DNA of 30,725 nt from CBFHSF01 sp965661055 (GCA_965661055.1 CBFICS010000020.1:1-30725), one strand, 5' to 3'; positions 15,966 through 24,719 are shown, counted from the first letter of the stretch. The notes: generated by a model not told the origin, from the sequence alone. A program made the numbers and translations.

Positions 15966-17093
15966 ATGGTTTACCTAGATAACGCTGCCACTACGCCGGT
16001 TTCAAAAGATGTTGTAAACGCAATGTCTACGGTGCTATTAGAAACTCATGGAAATCCTTCTAGCATTCACCAATTCGGCAGAAAAGCTAAAATTCAGGTC
16101 GAAAATGTTAGAAAGAAAATTGCCAAAAATTTGCGTTGTCAGCCCGGTGAAATATTTTTTACAGCCGGTGGAACAGAAGCAGATAATCTAGCTATCCAAA
16201 CCTCGGTAAGAGATCTTGGGGTAACCAGAATTATTACTAGTAAAATAGAACATCATGCGGTTTTAAATCCCATTGAATTTCTAGAAAAACAAGGTAAAAT
16301 TACTGTTGAGTATGTAGATCTTACTTCTTCTGGAGAAGTGGTTCTTGATAGTTTACACCAGTTTTTGCATTCTGACGAAAAAACATTGGTAAGCCTGATG
16401 TATGCCAATAACGAGATTGGTAATCTTTTGGACATCAAAAAGATTGCTAACCTTTGCAAAGAGTACAATGCTCTTTTTCATTCTGATATGGTTCAAGCCT
16501 TTGGCCATTACAACATAAACCTTGAAGAGGTTCCTTTAGACTTTATGGCATCTTCGGCTCATAAATATCATGGACCAAAGGGGGTTGGTTTTTGCTTTAT
16601 TCGCGGCGGACTTAAACTTTCTCCGTGGTTACACGGCGGCGGACAAGAAAGAAATATGAGAGCGGGGACAGAGAATGTACATTCTATAGTGGGTATGGGG
16701 GTAGCTATAGATCAAGCTTATGATAACTTAGACACTGATAGAAAATACATTGAATCCTTAAAATCTCATTTTCTAAAAGAGGTAAGTGAATTGTCTGCAG
16801 AAATAGGATTTAATGGCCTTTCGGCGGATATTGACAAATCACTTTTCACGGTGGTAAGCCTTAAGATTCCTAAAAATTCAAAAACGGAAATGATTCTTTT
16901 TCAGCTTGACATGGCGGGTTTTGCGGTTTCTGGAGGAAGTGCTTGTAATTCGGGTTCACAAAAAGCATCTCACGTTATTGAGGCGTTGCGTGGAGAAGAA
17001 GAACAAATGGTGGTTAGAGTGAGTTTTTCAAAATACAACACCAAAGAAGAGGTAGATTCTCTGTTAGAAACTCTAAAGCGATTGATCGGATAA
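15966..17093 (+). CDS. Cysteine desulfurase family protein (IscS/NifS type)
   Basis: A 375-residue class V PLP enzyme that removes sulfur from cysteine as an enzyme-bound persulfide for Fe-S clusters or thio-cofactors. It starts with the family MVYLDNAATTP. Visible motifs are GGTEADNLAI, IEHHAVL (H96/H97), HSDMVQAFG (D174), the PLP lysine K200 in SSAHKYHGPKGVG, the RAGTEN motif (about 232-237), and the loop cysteine C327 in SGGSACNSGS. It begins two bases after the preceding class V gene, which implies joint expression, and its stop is three bases from that of the convergent T9SS gene. Housekeeping IscS is one possibility; pairing with the long class V enzyme suggests a more specialised role. 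Confidence 0.9.
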   Translation: MVYLDNAATTPVSKDVVNAMSTVLLETHGNPSSIHQFGRKAKIQVENVRKKIAKNLRCQPGEIFFTAGGTEADNLAIQTSVRDLGVTRIITSKIEHHAVLNPIEFLEKQGKITVEYVDLTSSGEVVLDSLHQFLHSDEKTLVSLMYANNEIGNLLDIKKIANLCKEYNALFHSDMVQAFGHYNINLEEVPLDFMASSAHKYHGPKGVGFCFIRGGLKLSPWLHGGGQERNMRAGTENVHSIVGMGVAIDQAYDNLDTDRKYIESLKSHFLKEVSELSAEIGFNGLSADIDKSLFTVVSLKIPKNSKTEMILFQLDMAGFAVSGGSACNSGSQKASHVIEALRGEEEQMVVRVSFSKYNTKEEVDSLLETLKRLIG

Positions 17094-17096
17094 GGT

Positions 17097-20000
17097 TTAC
17101 CAGATGACTAAAATGTATCCGGTTCTTTCTAGGTTATCTTCACCCACTAATTTATAGGTATAAACATCTTGACTTGCGGGTTTTCCGTTGTTCATACCGT
17201 CCCAAAACTCTTCTTTGGGTTTGGTCGTTTCAAAAACAACAGAACCCCATTTGTCAAATATCCATAGGTGCTGTAAGTCCATACAATCGGTAGTTCCTAT
17301 TTCTAAACTTTCATTGATTCCATCCCCGTTGGGTGAGAAAGCATTTGGAATGTAAAGAAGATCAAAAAGTACCTGAATGTCTTCATTAAAGGTGTAGGTG
17401 TAAACGTGGCTACACAATGTATCTGTAATTGTTAGTGTAATGGTGTATTTCCCAGACTTTAGATAGCGAGCAGTTGGATATTGCTTTTTGTCTACCATGC
17501 CGTTCCCGAAATCCCAAGTGTACTCATAATGAGACATTTCACCGCTAAAAACAACATTGATTGAGCCGTTAGAACAGCTGTCTGAATAGATATCTACAAA
17601 TGGGGCTTGTGGATTGGTATTGAACACAACGGTTTTAATTATTGTATCACCAACATCGCAAGTTGAGTCTTTAGAATAGAGCAAAACATTATAGGTACCA
17701 TCAGCAAGGTAATAGTGGGTAGGAGAGTTGCTGGTACTTGTCTTTCCATCACCAAAATTCCAAAAGAATTGATTGGCATTAGTGCTCATGTTGGTAAACC
17801 TAGCTTCTCTATTGGCATCACAGGTAGTGTAATCAGACGTGAAATCAGAAACAGGGGTAACCTCTCCTGAATTGGTAACCGTAATTTGAGCGGTGTCAGT
17901 GACACTGCATAGAGTGTCTGTTGCGATTAATGTAATGGTATAAGTTCCTCGGGTAGTATACATGATATCTGGGTTAGCGGCCATAGAAGTATCGCCATTT
18001 CCAAAATCCCAATAATACAATTGAGCGCTTCTACTTTTATTAATAAATCCAACGGTTAAGGTATCACAATTTTGAATGATGGATGAAGTATCTATCTCTA
18101 AATCAGCATCTATATAAGTATCAAAGGTCATTTTAATGGCCCCATAATTACAGTTGTTACTGTTGTTGGTGGTTGACCAAGCGTTAGAAGTGGTCGGGAA
18201 AGTGTTGTTTCCACAACCGGCACATACCCCCTGAAAAATGATTCCATCCGGAGAAAACCTACTGGTACCACCGTCTACATGTTCATTGGCGGTTCCCCCA
18301 AAAAAGGTACCGTAAATTAAACTGTCTCCCATTGCCGAAAGGACCGCAAAATAGAAATCAGATCCGTTGGTATTATTGTCATAGGCGTCAGGCGTTGTCG
18401 GAAACCCTTGAACATTTCCTGAAAAATCATAAGAACTGTTCACAAAACCTCCCCATCCTGAAAAGAAAATTCTATAACAGTCGTCAACATTAAAAGCAGT
18501 AGGCACCAAAGAAGGGTCTGCCGTGGTGCTAGAGTTTCCAAGTGAAAAACTAAGACTTAGAGCAGATAAATCTGGGGTATAAGCTTGAACAAAGGTCTTA
18601 CCTCCTGCAACGTGTAAAGGTGATCCTCCTACTAAAGGTATTGAGCCTTTGGTTTGTCCAAACACATACGGATGTCCGTTGGGTGCTAGGTTCACAAAAA
18701 ACAATTGGTCGTCATTAACCGTACCCACAAAAGTAGAGGTTTCAATGGCACCGTTTACCGCGTTCACTCTGGCTAAAAATCCATCAAGCCCTCCTTGATT
18801 AGAGCTGGTTAATCCGCCCGTAGTATTGGGGAGTGAAGTAGAAAATGTTCCTCCTGTAATGAAGATTTTATTGGTAGATGCATCATAGTCAATACCATAA
18901 CCTGCATCCAGGTCACCACCACCAAAATAGGTAGCAAAACCCAAGGTGGTCAAGTTTAAATCCATATTAAATACCACTGCATCTTGGGTTCCTCCAAGAT
19001 TTGTAGTAAAAGTATTTGGAAAATCTGAACTGTTCGTTGAGGTTATGATAAATGGGTTTCCAAATTCATCTAAGATGATTTCACCACGAGCAAAATCTCC
19101 ATAATTTTTTTCAATGCCTGTGTTCGGTAAATTAAAACCATCGTTGTCAGATCCTCCCACGAAAGTGGAAGCAAGCAGTTGGGTGCCATCTGCAGAGAAT
19201 TTCGAAATATAAATATCAGATCCGTTTGGGTAGGTAAAGAAACCGCCCCCATTGCCACTAGGGCCCCCGTTATGCGATTGATCAAAAGCCCCCGTGGTAG
19301 TTGGGAAGTTAGAGGAGCCAGTGCCACCATAAACAAACAGCTCACCATTAGAATTGGTAACCATAGAATGTGGATGTTCAATTTCTGATCCGCCTAAATA
19401 GGTCGAGTAAAGTAATGAACCCCCCGTAGAATCAAATTTAGAAATGGCAATATCACAGACCCATAGGGTGATTGAATTCGGAGAAAAAGTTATGTCGTAA
19501 GACCCTGTAGTAGTAGGGTATCCTTGACCAAAAACAATGCCACCTGCATAAAAACTGCCATTGTCATCATAGGTTGCGGTGTAGCCCCAATTGTCGTCAG
19601 TAGAACCCGAATAGGTTGAAAAGTTTAAAATGGGGTCAATCACCAACGGGAGGTTTTGATCGTAATTGGGAATGTAAAAAACGTAATTGCCAGATTTGTT
19701 TTGAGAAATAGATACCTCTACAGAAATTTCTTTTTGGCCTTTGAGCTGATAGGCTCGTGGAATAAACTCTGTAATGTCTCCAAAAGGGGTTTCGAACAAC
19801 AGAGTTTGGTCATCTAGTAAACGAGTTTTTACTCCCTCAAACGAAATCTCAATTTGCTTGTAATCCGCACCGGCATCAAGCAGGTAATTGTATTTTAAAT
19901 CTAGTCCGTTTTGAAAAAAATGAACATTTATACCAGGGTATAAGTCCTTGAAAACGGCTTCCTTCCCGGGGTGGACCTTTGATTTCCAATGGTTAGGATT

Positions 20001-20348
20001 ATTGCCTTTGTAAAAGTTGTAATAATGAGAATATGAATTAATAACCTCTGCATCTACAGGTTGTGCACCAATCCATTTTTGTGTATATACAATTCCTTTC
20101 TGACTAAGGGTGCCACCGTGGTTTTTGTCATGGGCACTTTCGTGGAGTTCGTGATAAAACTCTGGATCAAAAAAATTAAATCTAAGCGAGGCCTCTTCAA
20201 AATAAATTACTCCTGATTGCAGTTTTAATGAAGCACTATACGGATAAGCATCCTGCCCAACGTTTGGCAAAAACTCAGCTACTTGCCCCCAAAGAATACA
20301 GTGGACAAATACCAAAATAAGGGTTGCTATTTTAGCGAGATCTCTCAT
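17097..20348 (-). CDS. Secreted T9SS type B protein with SBBP repeats and PKD domains
   Basis: A large protein (1083 residues from the preferred start) exported by the Sec and type IX systems. The frame is open from 20369, but Met at 20348 directly starts a signal peptide (MRDLAKIATLILVFVHC, ending LWGQ). Next come a DUF7948-type domain (about residues 30-240), a long SBBP beta-propeller-like region (about 240-760, with repeated SLLYSTYLGG-like strands), three PKD domains recognisable by YYWDFGNGD, FFWNFGDGK and YTWDFGNGM, and the C-terminal 84 residues, IPNAFSPNGDGINESLEIG to the end, which form the gliding-motility-associated type B sorting domain. It is probably surface-attached or secreted, with a role in adhesion or matrix building; the specific function is unknown. 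Confidence 0.9.
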   Translation of the reverse strand: MRDLAKIATLILVFVHCILWGQVAEFLPNVGQDAYPYSASLKLQSGVIYFEEASLRFNFFDPEFYHELHESAHDKNHGGTLSQKGIVYTQKWIGAQPVDAEVINSYSHYYNFYKGNNPNHWKSKVHPGKEAVFKDLYPGINVHFFQNGLDLKYNYLLDAGADYKQIEISFEGVKTRLLDDQTLLFETPFGDITEFIPRAYQLKGQKEISVEVSISQNKSGNYVFYIPNYDQNLPLVIDPILNFSTYSGSTDDNWGYTATYDDNGSFYAGGIVFGQGYPTTTGSYDITFSPNSITLWVCDIAISKFDSTGGSLLYSTYLGGSEIEHPHSMVTNSNGELFVYGGTGSSNFPTTTGAFDQSHNGGPSGNGGGFFTYPNGSDIYISKFSADGTQLLASTFVGGSDNDGFNLPNTGIEKNYGDFARGEIILDEFGNPFIITSTNSSDFPNTFTTNLGGTQDAVVFNMDLNLTTLGFATYFGGGDLDAGYGIDYDASTNKIFITGGTFSTSLPNTTGGLTSSNQGGLDGFLARVNAVNGAIETSTFVGTVNDDQLFFVNLAPNGHPYVFGQTKGSIPLVGGSPLHVAGGKTFVQAYTPDLSALSLSFSLGNSSTTADPSLVPTAFNVDDCYRIFFSGWGGFVNSSYDFSGNVQGFPTTPDAYDNNTNGSDFYFAVLSAMGDSLIYGTFFGGTANEHVDGGTSRFSPDGIIFQGVCAGCGNNTFPTTSNAWSTTNNSNNCNYGAIKMTFDTYIDADLEIDTSSIIQNCDTLTVGFINKSRSAQLYYWDFGNGDTSMAANPDIMYTTRGTYTITLIATDTLCSVTDTAQITVTNSGEVTPVSDFTSDYTTCDANREARFTNMSTNANQFFWNFGDGKTSTSNSPTHYYLADGTYNVLLYSKDSTCDVGDTIIKTVVFNTNPQAPFVDIYSDSCSNGSINVVFSGEMSHYEYTWDFGNGMVDKKQYPTARYLKSGKYTITLTITDTLCSHVYTYTFNEDIQVLFDLLYIPNAFSPNGDGINESLEIGTTDCMDLQHLWIFDKWGSVVFETTKPKEEFWDGMNNGKPASQDVYTYKLVGEDNLERTGYILVIW

Positions 20349-20418
20349 GTTAACTTCTAAAGATAACAAGAACAGATTAATTTACACAATCTAATGATTG
20401 AACGCGACAGATAATCGT

Positions 20419-21582
20419 TTAAGAGATCTTTTTAGTCAGAATAAATTGTGGACCATGAATCGTTTTGGTTGCCCATAAAAAGTCTTCCTCACTCTCTTTG
20501 CATTTGAATTTAGCTTTGAGGTCTGCCGCCTTAGCTCGATGATTTTGCGTTGCTAGTGTTAAACTTTTTCCCTTGACTGATTTAGGGATTTTTTGGAAAA
20601 CATCTATTATTTCAAAAACTCTTCCGGGGAAGTTTTCAGACATTCGGTCAGAAGTAAACAATCTGGTTTGTTGATGCAGTGGGGAGACTGAAAACGCTTC
20701 GCATAGAAACTGCCAGGGCCTTGCGATTTTTACCGTAGGATGAGGGTCAAATAAATATTTTCCAAGGGGTTTAGGATCTGTAGAAAGTTTATTTATTTCA
20801 GAGAACGAAAACGATAGCGGGGCAGGAAACTGACTGTGAATACTCACGTACACTTGTGGATGTTCCACCGGCTGATTGACTACTTTGACCAATATCTCTT
20901 TGGCTTCACGGTTTTTTCCCAGGACGTGAATTTCATGAACATTTCGAATTTGCTTGACAATTTCAAACAAATCGGTCATCGGCGAAAGTTTTATCCAGAC
21001 CTCTTGAGCGGACGATAACCACAAATCAATTTTTTCTAAAGGATTAGGTGTCAATTGTGCAAAACGGAATACTTTTTCTCCACTTTCACCTCTTCTTGCC
21101 GGATCGGCATAAAGGATGTCGTATTTTTTATCTAATTGAGACAAAAAATCGTCGCTATCACGACAAAATGAAAAACTGTTTTTTTGTTTTTTAAGCAGGG
21201 TAGAAGCAGAAAACTGAATTTCTTTCTCACATTCTATATGAGTTATTTCACTTGCTGTTTTTGAAAATTCAAAAGCATCAATTCCCATTCCTCCCGTCAC
21301 GTCAATTACTTTTTTCCCACGAAAGTGGTTGCCTTTATAAGCAGCAGTATCTACGCTTGAGGCTTGTTCAATAGAAACGGTAGGTGGCATTACCCAGCCT
21401 TTTTCAAATTCAAAGGTTGGAAATTTCTTTAAGAGCTTTTGCCACCCTTCAATTTGCTGAATTAATTCAGAATAGGGTAGGCTGGAATCAGACCTATATT
21501 TTAACCTAAGGGCATTGGGGTCTTGAGATAAATTTTTAGAAATAAAGTCCCAAGCTAACGGGTTGTCAATCCAGTTATTCAA
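20419..21582 (-). CDS. Class I SAM methyltransferase with THUMP-like C-terminal domain
   Basis: A 387-residue protein. SAM motif I is VIDVTGGMGIDAF (about residues 92-104), followed by ECEK and a conserved YADPARRGESGEK (about 158-170), the catalytic-site-like motif of this family. The C-terminal 90-100 residues, from LGKYLFDPHPTVKIARPWQFL onward, match the THUMP-like domain seen in Bacteroidota homologues such as PG_1098. An RNA target, probably tRNA or rRNA, is expected from the family but not proven. Its start overlaps the end of the AI-2E-family gene by eight bases, so the two are translated from one message with the DUF4159 gene. Confidence 0.85.
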   Translation of the reverse strand: MNNWIDNPLAWDFISKNLSQDPNALRLKYRSDSSLPYSELIQQIEGWQKLLKKFPTFEFEKGWVMPPTVSIEQASSVDTAAYKGNHFRGKKVIDVTGGMGIDAFEFSKTASEITHIECEKEIQFSASTLLKKQKNSFSFCRDSDDFLSQLDKKYDILYADPARRGESGEKVFRFAQLTPNPLEKIDLWLSSAQEVWIKLSPMTDLFEIVKQIRNVHEIHVLGKNREAKEILVKVVNQPVEHPQVYVSIHSQFPAPLSFSFSEINKLSTDPKPLGKYLFDPHPTVKIARPWQFLCEAFSVSPLHQQTRLFTSDRMSENFPGRVFEIIDVFQKIPKSVKGKSLTLATQNHRAKAADLKAKFKCKESEEDFLWATKTIHGPQFILTKKIS

Positions 21583-22696
21583 ACTCAGAAATATCTTCTC
21601 TCTTTAAAAATTTCACAAAAGAGTGGTTGGGGAAAAACTCAAATGCAGTAACACGGATTACGGAATAAGCTGGCACAGCAATCACCATTCCGGCAATTCC
21701 TGCCAAAGTTCCGGCAATAGAAATAATGATAAAAATCTCCAGTGGATGAGCATTGATTGAATTTGAAAAAATCAACGGTTGCGAAACAAAATTGTCTATC
21801 ATTTGAACTACTATAAACACTAGGAAAATTTGAGAACCAAGACCTATGTAATTTATGTGTAGCCCTATGGCATAAGCTTCTCCAAGTCCAAGTACAATTC
21901 CAAAAGCCATTCCGATAATAGGACCTATGTATGGAATTAAATTCAGGAAAGAGGCGAACAACGCAATGGTTACCGCATTGTCAACACCGACAATAGAAAG
22001 CCCGATTAAGATAAAGGTGAAAACAATTCCTTGTTGAATTAAAAGTCCGATAAAATACCTGCCTAAAGAGGTCTTCACTTTAGGGACAATTACTTTTACT
22101 GTTTTCTTAGCTGATTTGGGTAAAATGGCCATGACTAGCCTTCTCGAAAGGTGCTCTTCTTTTAAGAAGAAAAAGAGCATAAAGATTACAGAAAACACTG
22201 CTATTGCTAGGTTTCCAAGGCTTCCCAGCAGATTGGTAAATGTGCTTGAAATTGTATTTGCATTTAAAAAATCTCCAAGGTGATTCTTTAGGTGTTCATG
22301 TCCAAAATCAACCTCAAAACTGTATTTTTTTATGGTTTCTTCAAATGCGTCCAAAGTGGTTTCAAGCCCACTATAAACCTCTTTAAAATCAATAGTAGAA
22401 AGTATTTCTAGCTCTGAGGCTAGGGCGGGAATAATCATTGCGCTAATGAAAATAATTGCCAAAAGCATAATACCCATCGTAATAATAGATGCTGCCCATT
22501 TCGGGATGTGTACCTTCTTAATTTTATATTGACAAAGTTTGTTGACAAGTGGAGAGCCCATTAGACTCAATACCATGGCAATGCCAAAGTATATTAGGGT
22601 TGCTCTAACCGCATAAATAAGATAGAACCCTAACGCAATCAATAGGATTTTAAAAAGGGTGGTTATTATAGACCTAGGGGATAATTCTATTTTCAT
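21575..22696 (-). CDS. AI-2E family transporter (putative permease)
   Basis: A 373-residue inner membrane protein with the usual topology of the family: two N-terminal helix pairs (about residues 10-40 and 65-90), a soluble segment rich in charged residues (about 95-150), then five or so helices. The family hallmark FASFLNLIPYIGPIIG is present at about residues 250-265, and VSQPLIFSNSINAHPLEIFIII near the C-terminus is also characteristic. Members are known or proposed to export autoinducer-2, to act as Na+/H+ antiporters, or to have unknown substrates, so the name should not be taken as proof of quorum sensing. It overlaps both neighbours (4 and 8 bases). Confidence 0.9.
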   Translation of the reverse strand: MKIELSPRSIITTLFKILLIALGFYLIYAVRATLIYFGIAMVLSLMGSPLVNKLCQYKIKKVHIPKWAASIITMGIMLLAIIFISAMIIPALASELEILSTIDFKEVYSGLETTLDAFEETIKKYSFEVDFGHEHLKNHLGDFLNANTISSTFTNLLGSLGNLAIAVFSVIFMLFFFLKEEHLSRRLVMAILPKSAKKTVKVIVPKVKTSLGRYFIGLLIQQGIVFTFILIGLSIVGVDNAVTIALFASFLNLIPYIGPIIGMAFGIVLGLGEAYAIGLHINYIGLGSQIFLVFIVVQMIDNFVSQPLIFSNSINAHPLEIFIIISIAGTLAGIAGMVIAVPAYSVIRVTAFEFFPNHSFVKFLKREDISEFE

Positions 22697-23343
22697 TGTC
22701 CGTTTAATACAAATGATACAATATTTGCTCCCATTTGAAGAGCCTTAAGGTGTATTTCTTCTGGGTCATTGTGCACTTCTGGATCTTCCCAACCATCGTT
22801 TAAATCACATTCAAAAGTGTAAAATACGGCCATTCTGTTTTCAATGTAGAGGGCAAAGGCCTGTGGGGGATTTCCGTCGTGTTCATGAATTTTTGGCAAC
22901 CCTTCCGGAAAATCAAAGGGCCCAGAAAATATTTTGTGGCTCGCCCCAATCTCCGTAAATGGCTGACCGTCAAAAACTGCTAAAATTTCGTATCTAATAT
23001 ACTCATCTAACCCGTAGTTGTCATCAATGTGTAAAAATCCTCCGGCTTCTAGATACAATTTTAAATTTTTTCTCTCTTGCGCAGATAGAATAATATTTCC
23101 GTGACCTGTCAAAAACAAAATGGGATAATTAAAAATATCTTGAGAAGACAGCTCCACATAATCGTAGTCCGCAGAAACCTCAATGCCTAATTCAGATTGG
23201 CAAAAAATGCTTAAATTTTTCACGGCGGTTGGGTTTGCGTACCAGTCTCCACCCCCGTTGTATTTTACTACGGCAAATGAAAATTGATTTTGTCCCCATG
23301 AAAGGAGGGGAAATAGAAGGATATAAAGTAATTTTGTCCTCAT
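22693..23343 (-). CDS. DUF4159 domain-containing secreted protein
   Basis: A 216-residue protein with a Sec signal peptide (MRTKLLYILLFPLLSWGQ, cleaved near residue 18) and then a full DUF4159 domain: FAVVKYNGGGDWYANPTA, the YPILFLTGHGNI strand-turn, the AGGFLHIDDNYG motif (about residues 99-110) and an acidic YTFECDLNDGWEDPEVHNDP segment. The domain is related to glutamine amidotransferase-like folds, but its function is unknown. Similar proteins occur near MoxR/BatA-type operons in Bacteroidota; that context is absent here. Its stop overlaps the AI-2E-family start by four bases. An exact -7 element lies only four bases before its ATG. Confidence 0.87.
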   Translation of the reverse strand: MRTKLLYILLFPLLSWGQNQFSFAVVKYNGGGDWYANPTAVKNLSIFCQSELGIEVSADYDYVELSSQDIFNYPILFLTGHGNIILSAQERKNLKLYLEAGGFLHIDDNYGLDEYIRYEILAVFDGQPFTEIGASHKIFSGPFDFPEGLPKIHEHDGNPPQAFALYIENRMAVFYTFECDLNDGWEDPEVHNDPEEIHLKALQMGANIVSFVLNGQ

Positions 23344-23347
23344 AGAA

Positions 23348-23355
23348 CAAATGTA
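23348..23355 (-). promoter_or_regulatory. -7 promoter element of the DUF4159 operon, very close to the start codon
   Basis: On the minus strand this reads TACATTTG, an exact consensus match, with only four bases before the ATG at 23343-23341. A TTT 17 bases upstream is a one-mismatch -33 element. Transcription would then start at or next to the ATG. Confidence 0.45.
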
Positions 23356-23420
23356 TAGAAATAGAACGTATTAAACTTGCCTTTGTCAAGGGAGATTAAT
23401 AATACTAAAAACAGGCTGTT

Positions 23421-24506
23421 ATGATTCACAAGAACTTTAAAAATATCGACAAAATCTGTTACGGAAGAGGAAGCTTTGATCAAATGGATGAAATTCTTCA
23501 ACCCAAGAGAACCGAGAATGACCGTTTTATGGTTTTTATTGTTGATGCCTATTTTGAAGGGAATATTGATTTTGTAAAGAGGATTCCTGTTAAACCAGAA
23601 GATGAAATCATCTTTATTGATGTAGACCCTGAAGAGCCAACTACAGAACAAGTAGATACTCTTCGTGATGCAGTTCTAGAGAAAAAGGGAATTCCTTCTG
23701 GAATTATCGGAATTGGTGGAGGATCTATCATGGATATCGCAAAGGCTTCTAGCCTTATGTTTACTAATGAAGGATCTTCAACGCTATACCAAGGATTAAA
23801 TCTCATTAAAAATCCTGGAATATATCATTTAGGAGTTCCGACCATCTCTGGTACAGGAGCTGAATGTTCTATGACAGCTGTGTTAACCGGTCCCACAAAA
23901 AAATTAGGACTTAAATGCGATTGGACGGTTTTTAACCAAGTAATCTTAGATCCAGATTTGATTGCTTCTGTTCCTACAAACCAATGGTTTTACACGGGAA
24001 TGGATACTTATATTCATTGTATTGAATCAGAAACGGGAATTTTTTACAATGCCTTTTCTAGAGCCTACGGAGAGGAGAGTTTAAAATTATGTCGCGAAAT
24101 CTTCTTAGGGGAAGAGTCAGGACAAACTCCAGACAATGATGAAAAATTAATGATTGCCTCTCTTTTTGGCGGACTTTCACTTACCTACAGTGAAGTAGGG
24201 GTATGCCACGCCCTGTCTTATGGATTGTCAAAAATTTTAGGTTATAAGCATGGCTACGCCAACTGTGTGGCTTTTTATCACCTTGAAGATTATTACGGAG
24301 AGGCTGTTCATGAATTTAAGGAAATGGTGGCTCACCACAAAATTGACTTACCTCAAAACCTTTCTTCAAACTGGACAGAAGATCAAATCACAAAAATGGC
24401 TGAAGTAGCTTACAATTTACCTCACATGTGGACGCATGCTCTTGGGTATGATTGGGAGAAAAAAATAACTTTAGACGATATGAAAGATCTTTATAGACGT
24501 CTATAA
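23421..24506 (+). CDS. kdnB: 3-deoxy-D-manno-octulosonate 8-oxidase (iron-containing alcohol dehydrogenase family)
   Basis: A 361-residue group III alcohol dehydrogenase-type enzyme. The nucleotide-binding loop is GIGGGSIMDIAKA (about residues 97-109) and the metal ligands are D195 and H199 (GMDTYIHCIES), H263 (VCHALSYGLS) and H277 (YKHGYAN). I assign KdnB because the short length, the NFKNIDKICYGRGSF start and the whole layout fit the Kdo 8-oxidase described in Shewanella oneidensis, and because a convincing KdnA lies in the same window; I could not align them. KdnB oxidises C8 of Kdo so that KdnA can aminate it. It is divergent from the DUF4159 gene and appears to be a single-gene unit. A generic iron alcohol dehydrogenase is the alternative. 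Confidence 0.75.
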   Translation: MIHKNFKNIDKICYGRGSFDQMDEILQPKRTENDRFMVFIVDAYFEGNIDFVKRIPVKPEDEIIFIDVDPEEPTTEQVDTLRDAVLEKKGIPSGIIGIGGGSIMDIAKASSLMFTNEGSSTLYQGLNLIKNPGIYHLGVPTISGTGAECSMTAVLTGPTKKLGLKCDWTVFNQVILDPDLIASVPTNQWFYTGMDTYIHCIESETGIFYNAFSRAYGEESLKLCREIFLGEESGQTPDNDEKLMIASLFGGLSLTYSEVGVCHALSYGLSKILGYKHGYANCVAFYHLEDYYGEAVHEFKEMVAHHKIDLPQNLSSNWTEDQITKMAEVAYNLPHMWTHALGYDWEKKITLDDMKDLYRRL

Positions 24507-24507
24507 A
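24490..24507. repeat. Perfect 18-bp palindrome across the kdnB stop codon
   Basis: TTTATAGACGTCTATAAA is fully self-complementary and includes the TAA stop at 24504-24506. Role unknown; with no T tract after it, it does not look like a standard terminator. Confidence 0.6.
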
Positions 24508-24547
24508 ATCAGCCTTAAGCAGACTTTTTGTAAGAATATTCTTTATT

Positions 24548-24584
24548 ATAACTAACTGGTTATTAACAATTTAGTGTTAGTTAT
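24548..24584. promoter_or_regulatory. Inverted and direct repeats upstream of the SprB-repeat gene
   Basis: ATAACTAAC (24548-24556) is inverted as GTTAGTTAT (24576-24584). Overlapping this, GTTATTAA occurs as a direct repeat at 24559-24566 and 24580-24587, 21 bases apart, which is two helical turns. This is the pattern of a transcription-factor site, but no regulator can be named. Confidence 0.35.
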
Positions 24585-24622
24585 TAAGAAAAATTTGTAT
24601 ATTGCCTATGTAAACCAACCAA

Positions 24623-24657
24623 AATCAAGTTAATGATTCAACCCCTTTAACTTGATT
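24623..24657 (+). promoter_or_regulatory. Hairpin in the probable leader of the SprB-repeat gene
   Basis: A perfect 11-bp inverted repeat (AATCAAGTTAA at 24623-24633, TTAACTTGATT at 24647-24657) with a 13-base loop. ACCAACC occurs on both sides (24614-24620 and 24659-24665), and a third CCAACC lies at 24701-24706. There is no T tract, so an RNA leader structure or operator is more likely than a terminator. The stretch 24507-24719 otherwise shows no gene and no clear consensus promoter. Confidence 0.5.
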
Positions 24658-24719
24658 GACCAACCTAAATAGCACATTAACTCTAGTTTATTGTATGAAG
24701 CCAACCAACTGCATTCAAC

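Noticed and set aside
21575..22696. AI-2E family protein read as proof of AI-2 quorum sensing
   Set aside because: No luxS or lsr-type gene in the window, and family members have other or unknown substrates.
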